Shown here: positions 39,308 to 46,401 of the stretch, piece after piece
Layout of the letters: the number at the start of each line of letters is the position of its first letter
How positions within the stretch are numbered: position 1 is the stretch's first letter
Origin: CAZGSG01 sp964528095
Lineage (GTDB): Bacteria; Bacteroidota; Bacteroidia; Chitinophagales; Chitinophagaceae
DNA length: 46,401 nucleotides
Direction of reading: 5' to 3'
Assembly (NCBI GenBank): GCA_964528095.1
Contig: CAZGSG010000010.1
Location: forward strand, 1 to 46,401
Notes under the pieces: model-generated
The model's input: only the letters and a program-made list of their open reading frames with translations
What the model was told of the DNA's origin: nothing
The model's database searches: none
Position numbers and translations under genes: made by a program

Positions 39308-42300
39308 ATGAATCCGAAAACCACAAAGAAAGATTCCGAAAGTTTTGTACCATCGAATGCATTTGATGAGTTCAATAATAGTATTACTGGTCAGCAAGCT
39401 GACGTAGTAAAGGGAAAACGTGTAGCACCGGAAAAAAAGGATTCGCAGCAGATGGGTGTAAAACCGGTTGAACCAAATGTTTTTGAAGATTTCAACGAAT
39501 CAATAAAAAAAAAAGAACAGCCTATCCCTGGCGCTGGAGACGACCCAAATTCAGGGTTAAAATCCGCCGCCTCACAAGGGGCTTCTACTTATTCATCGAA
39601 TGGTGACGACGAGTATGCCAAGTCAAAGGAAGAGTTGCAGAATGCCAGTGCTTTCCTGAAGGACGATATTAACAAGACTTTGCAGCAACGTGCCGGCCAG
39701 TCAATCTATCCTGCTGTAATGGGCCAAAACGGTCAGCCATTGCCGATTCAGCCAGGTCAAAACCAATCCATTTTAGACAATCCGCTACAATCTAACGGTG
39801 GTGTTTCAAAAATGCCTGATGATATGCGCATTATGAAAAACCCGGAGGATATGTCCAAATATCTGAATCAACGGTCCGAGGAAATAAATAAGCAAATCCG
39901 TGATATGACACGGCAACGTGATCAGAAATACACGAAGGACGTGGCTATTGCCATTCCATACTCACCTGGTGGTCTAGGTGTGCCGGCCGTAAAAGATATC
40001 ACTGATAAGCCAGCCTATGATAAAATGACTGGCGAAATCACTAACCTCAATAACTATTTAAAGAGTTTACAAAAATCCTCTGCTCGCATAGTAAGTGATC
40101 AGCTCATCGAGAAAACCATGCAAAAGCAAAAAGCCAGCATCGGTATTCCTCGTGAACTTGGACGGGATATAGTACGATATGCGGATAAACAAACCAACGA
40201 CCAATACGAGGCTTTGGAACAAGATGGTACACCCCTGGGCCCGGTACCAAATGCTGATCTGGAAATGATTGGTCTGCAAGCATGGAAAAACTATTTGCTT
40301 ACTCACGATGAAGTTCCGAATAGAGACGCGCGAATTGCTGATCTTATACAATGGTCAGATGAATTTGATGAAAGAAATTTCGAGCTGACCGGTGCCCGTG
40401 TTCGGCATAAACTTGGAGCCTATTTGCAGCAACATTCGGGCTTTGGCTCATCCATTTTTCGCCGGCAACCTGGTGAATCAGAAATAGTAGATGCTGCGAA
40501 TAAGGCCGGGCTGACACCCTCCGAAATGAAGGTTTTCAATTCCTATGTACTGCCGGTGGAAAAAGGTAATATAGGAACCGATATTCCTATGTCCGGTTTC
40601 TTCAACAAATTTGGCGAAGCGGTCGGCGGCAATATTGATAACCTGGGAAATCTTTTCCGTGGAGATAATGCCCGTTTACAGGATGCTTTGAATAAAGAAG
40701 TAGATACCCGATACGACGAGGTGGGAGAATTTCAGCGTGACAATCAAGAGTTGGCCGCGCTTGAAAAAAAGGCAAAAACAAAGGAAGGGGTTACCGCTGA
40801 TGATAAGAAACGCATTACCGAGCTGAAACAATATAACGATGTTCGGAATTGGTATGATAAGTTTTGGGATGGCGCCGGAGATCTTACGGGCCAAGTCGCA
40901 TACCAGGCAGGTTTGGCCCGTCTTTTTGGTGGCGTTGGAAACTTAGCGTCGAAAACACCAGTTATCGGTGGACTGTTGAGTAAAGCGTCCACTATTGCCG
41001 GTGGCCCTGATATGATCAACCTGATGATGACCTCTTTCATCACTTCGTACGATGGTCACGCCCAGGAAGCGGTACAACTCATGCCTCGGAAAGATCAAGC
41101 GCTCCAGCGTCGTATGTACGCTTATACAATGTCAGCGATCGAGGGTTTGAGTGAAAGAATATTCCCTGATACTAAAGTGCTGGATGCCTTTAAAAAGGAA
41201 GTAGCACCCAATGTAGTGAAGATGGCTGCGCGACTGTCTGCCGGTGAAATAACCGAAGAAGCTGCCAAGAGCCGCATGAAATCTTTTTTAACGAACTCCC
41301 TGAAACCATTTGCAAAGAGTTTTGTGAAAAGTGAACTGGAAGAAAGTTCCGAAGAAGCTATCACAGACATTGCGCAAGGTATTTCTGAAACCGTTTTCGC
41401 TGGAAAAGATTTTGATGCCGAAAAGACCTTTGGTAATGCCGCCAATACTTTCCTTACCACAATGGCCTATTCTCCTTTTGTTTCCGGTTTAGCCGCTGCA
41501 AAAGATACGAGGGCCGGCAGTTATGGGAAAAGTGGTATTTATAAAATGGCAACAGATCCCGAAACTTATCGGCGCGAAATTGAGCGTCTGAAAGGACAGG
41601 GAATGAGTGATGCCGAGGCAGATCAAAAATTGCAAGTGATCAATACGGCAGCGGAAATTGCGAGGCAGTTGCCTGTTAAGAAGAGCCTTGACATGAAGAA
41701 AAACCCGGAGCTGCAAGAATTAAACAGCCAATGGAAAAAAAATATTCAGGCTATCGGTGAACGTACCGATATAGACGAGGCTGAAAAAGAAAAACTGAAA
41801 CAGGCAGAAGATGATCGTTCCAGTAAAGAAGTCTCCGAATATATCAAGAATCAAAACAAAGTAAATTCTATTGCACTGGATTATGGCGATCGCGTTAGTT
41901 ATACTACGCATCGCTTGAATGAGGCATTGCTTGATAAACAGATTGCAACTACCACGGATGAAGTTGTAAAGAAAGATCTCATTGCGCAGCGCGATCGCAG
42001 TCACAAGATTCGTGAAGGCATTTACCGAGGCGACGTTATTGTAGGTAATAATCTGCAAGACATTGCTACAAATGATAAGACCGCCCAGGAATTAGGTTTA
42101 CCAACGGTAGATGAAGTGGATGATGATACTCTCCCTAACAATATCTCAAAATCTAAAACTGATCAAAATGAAAAGCAAGGGAACACCGCCGAAAAACAAC
42201 AAACTGGCGAAGAAAGCAGCAGCGGCCAAAACGTCGGGGAACAAGACCAAACCGGTCAGCAACCTGTACGCGAAAAACAGGCCGAAGAGCTAAAAAAGAC

Positions 42301-45300
42301 TACACCGGTAAAGGAAGGGAAAACCTCTCTTCCTGCCGGTATGTCCGAATCACAGTTTAAAAGGTTGCCCAAAGCAACACAGGAAAAAATATTGGCACGT
42401 CAGCAACAAGAGGCGCCAGCTCCGCCCTATCCCAATGTCACTGAAGATGCACAAAAGATGCTCGGTTCAATAGATTCCGGTAGTAAACCAGCATTCGTTA
42501 CCAAGAATATGAAACGTATTGCCGAACAAAACGGCATTACTGTTACTGATAAGTCCACTCCTGATGAAATTATCAACGCACTAAAAGAAAAAGGAGGAAA
42601 TAATGCCATTCAAGAGCAAAGCCCAACAGAAAGCGTGTTACGCGACGAACGGGTTCGGGAAGAAGGTGAACTGCAAAAAGTGGAGCAAGGAAACGAACCA
42701 AAAAAAGTTACCAGCGAAGAAAAAGAAGTCATAGAGGCTGTTCGCAATCATCCAAAGACCCCGGATTATATCAAAGGTGTTTTGGACAGCAATCCCCAGG
42801 ACGTGATCAAGGCTATACAAGACCAGCTCACCGGCCGCGACAGTGAAGGCAATTCCCGGCAGGTATTGGATGAGCAAGCCGTAAGTATGTTCGGTCAGGA
42901 AGCCGTAGATAAGGCCCGCGCCCTCATGCCCAAACAGGAAGTGAAGGCTACGAAGAATGCTGCACAGGAAGCCGACGTGACGTATGAGCCACTAAAGGAT
43001 ATTGATACCGATACGAAGCGTTTCCAGCCTCGTCAAGCCGATTTCTCAAAGGAGAGCGTAGATAAGATCGTTAAGGAGTATGATGAAAATAAGCTGGATC
43101 CAATCGTTGTATTTCCTGATGAGAATGGAAAGCAATATGTTCTCGCCGGTCACAGCCGGTTAGAAGCTCACCGCATTCTTTCCGAGTTACCCGATTCTGA
43201 CCCTCGCAAACAACGCGCGATCGAAAACGGATTTCAGGACGGGAAAATCAAAACCCGTTATTATAAAGGCACCGAGGAACAGGCGAAGGAGTTTGCCGAT
43301 CGTAGTAATGACCTGGGAACAAAGAATAAGGACTACGAGAGTGCCGCATCATTGCGAAAAGCCAGGGAAAAAGGTCAGTCAAAAAAGTCGATCAAGGAAC
43401 GCGCAAAAGATGATTTCGGTAAGAACTGGAACTACTATTACAATATGTCTTTCCTGAATCCCAATGGAAAGGCTCTTCAAACATTGAAACAATTTGAGGA
43501 TAATCCTGATAAGGCCACTCAAAACCAAATAGAAAAATCAGTATCGTGGATAGGTTCTGTTCGTGAAAAACTTGGTGAGGAAATTACCGATCGTCACGAA
43601 AATGAAATGTTCGATTACTTGATGGATAAAACTCGTTCCACTAAACTGGATCGCGAAAGTGATTTTGTGAACCTGGTAGGAAACATTGTTGGTAAAATCG
43701 ACTACAACCCTAACGAACCGCTGAACCTTGCGCGGTTGAAAAATAAAAGTGCCGCTGAAATTAATTATGATGCAGAGGAAGCCGATCTGAAAACCTCTAT
43801 CAAGGATAAACAAAGAGATTTGGACGACCTTAATGATCGTTTTAATAATCCACAGAATCCCGCTTATATAAATCCCAATGCATCCGATTATGCAGCCACT
43901 CAAAAAGTAGCTGACCAAAAACGTCAACTAATCAACCAACAATTAAAGCTCCTTCGTAGCGAATTGATGGAACACCAGCAAAACAAAGGCAAGACCATCA
44001 GCTCCGGGCTTGCGCAGCCTGGTCTTTTTGATATGAATAATCTTTCTCCTGAAGAGCAGGAGACGCTTAATAATGAATTGAAGCCAACTGGCATCACCGT
44101 TCAAGATATCAATGACTATGAAAAACAGCAGGATTTATCAGACCCCGGCCAGCTTCCGCAAGAAGATAGAGGTAACGCCGGCGAAACTTCAACTGTTTCG
44201 GAAAATGTTCCGCCAGCCCAAAATGACGAGGGCCCAGGTACGCAGCAAGATCAAAGCAGTTCAGCAGTTCAAGGACAACAACGTACCAGCCCTGCCGTAG
44301 CCCTCACACCCGCACAGACGGCCATTTACGAGCGGGCAAAAGAATTGCTGCCACAGATCACTTTGCCGATGAAAACGGCTGATAAGGTCTTATGGCAAGC
44401 CTCTGCCCATGCTGCGGTTTTGGTGGAGAATATTGAAACCGGTAAATACCCGAACGGTAAAAAAATCAATGTGCAGGAAACGCTTGATCAATTACAGGCT
44501 GATGTTGAAAAGATGAATGCCGCGCTTACGGGAAATCGGGCAACAAGGACCCGCGCTGATCGGGCGACCAACCCCGCCGTAAAAAAAATGGCAAATGAGC
44601 TGGCTTCTCTTCTCGGTAAAGGCCCCGTAGCGCTCCGGTATGATAATGCGAAAGAGTGGATATATTTTCAGGATATAGGGCTTACGCCTGACATGAACAA
44701 TGAGCAGATCATACAAAAACTCATTGGTTACAATGGCCCATTCTCTGACATATTCAGGGCTGTTGCTGCAGACCCTAATTTCAAAAATCTGCGCATTCAA
44801 TTAATGGACGAAAGGCAGGGGCCAAACGGCGAATCGGGATTGTATCACCCTACTGGTTATCCCGGTGAACTGGAAAATACCTTGCAGATATGGAACAAGG
44901 ACAATACCTACTATACGGCCGCGCATGAAATGTTACACTTCCTGACACTCGATGGTAGCGTGGCCGAACAAATGAAAGGCACTCCGTCCTATCAGGCGCT
45001 CGAAGATTTTTATAATTACATCGTCTCTGAAAAAGGTCAACCGGTATTTGGTACCGCCAATATCACCAACTATGGTTTGACTGATGTGAAAGAGTTTATG
45101 GCAGAGCTGCTTATCAATCCGAAATTCCGGGAGAATGCAGCCGATGTATATGCCAAGAACTTTGATGAGATTTATGAAAAGAGTACCGATGTTCGCAATA
45201 GAAGTAAATCGCTCGGTGAGCTGATTCAGAACTTCTTCCGGGATATGTTTAGCCGGATTTTCTCTTCTTCCCAGGCAACTACTCCCGATGTTGGTTTCAA

Positions 45301-46384
45301 TGCCAATGAATCAGTGATTGATAACGCAGCTCGGTTGGCCGCAAATCTTTTCCTGAACCCACAGGGTCAGGAAAACCAGCAGCCCGGCCGGGTACTATCC
45401 ATGCAGGAACGCCAGCAGAGCGCAGCCGCGCTCAATCCTTTGGCTCTTCCTTCCCTGGCTGATCAGGATGCCTCCAAGATCATCAGTGGTTTTGTGGCCG
45501 CTAAAAAGGCCGAGGGACAGCCCGACGCCGATATAAAGGAAGCGCTGATGTTGAATGGCGTGAGTTCCGAAGATGCCGATTCTTTTTTAACCGATGGCCC
45601 GGCGCCGAAGGTTACCGGCACTGATCTGGCCTTGCAGCAAAAGCAAAATAATCTCGCCGCAGCGAAAGCCGCGTTTAAGGATTCACTACGCAAGTCGCTC
45701 GGTAAGGCCAATGTTTCCATTGGCATGATCGACCCCGAAGTTATCGCCAATGGTGTGAAGCTCATCGGCGCCTATGCAGATCTCGGTTTATATAAGTTCA
45801 AAGAAATCCTGCGTGATATCGCTGATACATTTGGCCCTGACTATCTGGATAAGCAGAATGTTGATGCATTGAAAGGAGTTTATTCCTACTACCGCAGCAA
45901 TCTTCCACGGGAAGAACGCAGCCTGTTTGATAATGAAGATGCAGTCGATGATTTTATCGACAATCAATTACAGTTACCAAAAGAAACAATCGACAATGGA
46001 ACAAGTACCGCAAACGATCTGGCAACAGATAGCACACGAGGAACCACTACAAACACAGTGGGCACAGGATATGTTTCCACTCCCGGAGAGAGAAATGACG
46101 TCGAAGTTGGAACAGATGGGGGAGACGTTATCCAGCCTATACAGCCCGTCAGTAGTCCAGGCTTATTTCCATTCGATGCCCCTACTATTCGAGCGACAGG
46201 CGATAACGGATTATCTGACACAGAACGACCTATCGAATCTGCGGAAAGCATTGCCGGCACTGGAAACAGTGGAGGAAGCAACTCAATTAAGGAAATTGGA
46301 GTACCATTTGAACGAGGAACCAGTGAATCAGTTAACCAGCGTGCTCCAGCAGTGACCGGACAAAGTATTTCGGAGAAATTATAA
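39308..46384 (+). CDS. Giant polyvalent protein with ParB-like and zincin metallopeptidase domains (2358 aa)
   Basis: A polyvalent protein of the kind delivered with phage DNA (family described by Iyer and colleagues). A disordered N-terminus holds two copies of NxFxxFNxSI at residues 17-26 and 57-66. Residues about 520-580 are hydrophobic and possibly membrane-active (LARLFGGVGNLASKTPVIGG). A ParB/Srx-type domain spans about 1220-1380, with LDPIVVFPDENGKQYVLAGH and G1281-H-S-R1284. A zincin peptidase carries HEMLH (1873-1877) with a downstream KEFMAE (Glu1929 or Glu1933). Linkers rich in Gln/Glu/Ser separate domains. The C-terminal 130 residues are low in complexity. TAA ends it 17 nt before the window edge, and the next codons read AQKAA. 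Confidence 0.88.
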   Translation: MNPKTTKKDSESFVPSNAFDEFNNSITGQQADVVKGKRVAPEKKDSQQMGVKPVEPNVFEDFNESIKKKEQPIPGAGDDPNSGLKSAASQGASTYSSNGDDEYAKSKEELQNASAFLKDDINKTLQQRAGQSIYPAVMGQNGQPLPIQPGQNQSILDNPLQSNGGVSKMPDDMRIMKNPEDMSKYLNQRSEEINKQIRDMTRQRDQKYTKDVAIAIPYSPGGLGVPAVKDITDKPAYDKMTGEITNLNNYLKSLQKSSARIVSDQLIEKTMQKQKASIGIPRELGRDIVRYADKQTNDQYEALEQDGTPLGPVPNADLEMIGLQAWKNYLLTHDEVPNRDARIADLIQWSDEFDERNFELTGARVRHKLGAYLQQHSGFGSSIFRRQPGESEIVDAANKAGLTPSEMKVFNSYVLPVEKGNIGTDIPMSGFFNKFGEAVGGNIDNLGNLFRGDNARLQDALNKEVDTRYDEVGEFQRDNQELAALEKKAKTKEGVTADDKKRITELKQYNDVRNWYDKFWDGAGDLTGQVAYQAGLARLFGGVGNLASKTPVIGGLLSKASTIAGGPDMINLMMTSFITSYDGHAQEAVQLMPRKDQALQRRMYAYTMSAIEGLSERIFPDTKVLDAFKKEVAPNVVKMAARLSAGEITEEAAKSRMKSFLTNSLKPFAKSFVKSELEESSEEAITDIAQGISETVFAGKDFDAEKTFGNAANTFLTTMAYSPFVSGLAAAKDTRAGSYGKSGIYKMATDPETYRREIERLKGQGMSDAEADQKLQVINTAAEIARQLPVKKSLDMKKNPELQELNSQWKKNIQAIGERTDIDEAEKEKLKQAEDDRSSKEVSEYIKNQNKVNSIALDYGDRVSYTTHRLNEALLDKQIATTTDEVVKKDLIAQRDRSHKIREGIYRGDVIVGNNLQDIATNDKTAQELGLPTVDEVDDDTLPNNISKSKTDQNEKQGNTAEKQQTGEESSSGQNVGEQDQTGQQPVREKQAEELKKTTPVKEGKTSLPAGMSESQFKRLPKATQEKILARQQQEAPAPPYPNVTEDAQKMLGSIDSGSKPAFVTKNMKRIAEQNGITVTDKSTPDEIINALKEKGGNNAIQEQSPTESVLRDERVREEGELQKVEQGNEPKKVTSEEKEVIEAVRNHPKTPDYIKGVLDSNPQDVIKAIQDQLTGRDSEGNSRQVLDEQAVSMFGQEAVDKARALMPKQEVKATKNAAQEADVTYEPLKDIDTDTKRFQPRQADFSKESVDKIVKEYDENKLDPIVVFPDENGKQYVLAGHSRLEAHRILSELPDSDPRKQRAIENGFQDGKIKTRYYKGTEEQAKEFADRSNDLGTKNKDYESAASLRKAREKGQSKKSIKERAKDDFGKNWNYYYNMSFLNPNGKALQTLKQFEDNPDKATQNQIEKSVSWIGSVREKLGEEITDRHENEMFDYLMDKTRSTKLDRESDFVNLVGNIVGKIDYNPNEPLNLARLKNKSAAEINYDAEEADLKTSIKDKQRDLDDLNDRFNNPQNPAYINPNASDYAATQKVADQKRQLINQQLKLLRSELMEHQQNKGKTISSGLAQPGLFDMNNLSPEEQETLNNELKPTGITVQDINDYEKQQDLSDPGQLPQEDRGNAGETSTVSENVPPAQNDEGPGTQQDQSSSAVQGQQRTSPAVALTPAQTAIYERAKELLPQITLPMKTADKVLWQASAHAAVLVENIETGKYPNGKKINVQETLDQLQADVEKMNAALTGNRATRTRADRATNPAVKKMANELASLLGKGPVALRYDNAKEWIYFQDIGLTPDMNNEQIIQKLIGYNGPFSDIFRAVAADPNFKNLRIQLMDERQGPNGESGLYHPTGYPGELENTLQIWNKDNTYYTAAHEMLHFLTLDGSVAEQMKGTPSYQALEDFYNYIVSEKGQPVFGTANITNYGLTDVKEFMAELLINPKFRENAADVYAKNFDEIYEKSTDVRNRSKSLGELIQNFFRDMFSRIFSSSQATTPDVGFNANESVIDNAARLAANLFLNPQGQENQQPGRVLSMQERQQSAAALNPLALPSLADQDASKIISGFVAAKKAEGQPDADIKEALMLNGVSSEDADSFLTDGPAPKVTGTDLALQQKQNNLAAAKAAFKDSLRKSLGKANVSIGMIDPEVIANGVKLIGAYADLGLYKFKEILRDIADTFGPDYLDKQNVDALKGVYSYYRSNLPREERSLFDNEDAVDDFIDNQLQLPKETIDNGTSTANDLATDSTRGTTTNTVGTGYVSTPGERNDVEVGTDGGDVIQPIQPVSSPGLFPFDAPTIRATGDNGLSDTERPIESAESIAGTGNSGGSNSIKEIGVPFERGTSESVNQRAPAVTGQSISEKL

Positions 46385-46401
46385 GCCCAAAAAGCTGCGG
46401 A

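Noticed and set aside
1..46384. Genome-wide TGA recoding
   Set aside because: Several genes end naturally at TGA with ATGA or TGATG overlaps to the next gene, so TGA works as a stop; only the site at 9046 is anomalous.
1..46401. CRISPR arrays, insertion sequences, integrase or attachment sites
   Set aside because: No regularly spaced repeats, transposase motifs or tyrosine/serine recombinase signatures were seen.

Overview
The window is a contiguous stretch of a tailed double-stranded DNA phage (or prophage) of a Bacteroidota host. Host evidence: several units begin 15-24 nt downstream of a TAnnTTTG box, the Bacteroidota sigma-ABfr -7 element; Shine-Dalgarno sequences are mostly weak; exported proteins carry short signal peptides ending in forms such as LYGQ or FSQ. 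Portal, scaffold-like and capsid-like genes are followed by short connector or ring-type proteins and by giant virion/ejection proteins. No tape measure, sheath or terminase is visible. This suggests a podovirus-like phage, possibly crAss-like, but that placement is inference.

Layout. (1) 1-6.7 kb: end of a gene, a 427-nt structured non-coding stretch, tRNA-Cys, then a tightly overlapping accessory operon (zinc-ribbon proteins, PD-(D/E)XK nuclease, SNF2 helicase, PUA/ASCH-like protein, DUF5131 protein, kinase-like protein). (2) 6.7-12.4 kb: a ~100-nt promoter/13-codon ORF/terminator unit, then large tail-type proteins, two of which are in the same frame and separated by one TGA. (3) 12.4-15.8 kb: minus-strand Ig-like protein, a DUF6527 protein, an initiator tRNA followed by a compact pseudoknot-capable RNA and a terminator, then a minus-strand operon of a PDZ/GroES-like protein and GroES. 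(4) 15.8-19.6 kb: an Asp-box beta-propeller receptor-binding candidate and a secreted DUF4082 protein. (5) 19.6-22.2 kb: lysis-type cassette with small membrane proteins, nested spanin-like genes, a CHAP endolysin and, unexpectedly, a membrane-anchored coiled-coil protein ending in a complete CheY-like receiver domain. (6) 22.2-36.9 kb: portal, antisense small gene, scaffold-like protein, major capsid protein, decoration/fibre proteins including a tandem duplication, and connector/ring-type proteins. (7) 36.9-46.4 kb: three ejection-type proteins, the last a 2358-residue polyvalent protein with ParB-like and zincin peptidase domains.

Strongest leads: the polyvalent protein; the receiver-domain protein in the lysis cassette; the tRNA-fMet/pseudoknot RNA unit; the structured region upstream of tRNA-Cys; the in-frame TGA between two tail ORFs; three dispersed copies of a 16-bp dyad (consensus TTTACTTTTTMGTAAR), two of them just upstream of minus-strand start codons; and the PDZ/GroES-like partner of GroES. 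All function calls rest on motif reading only.
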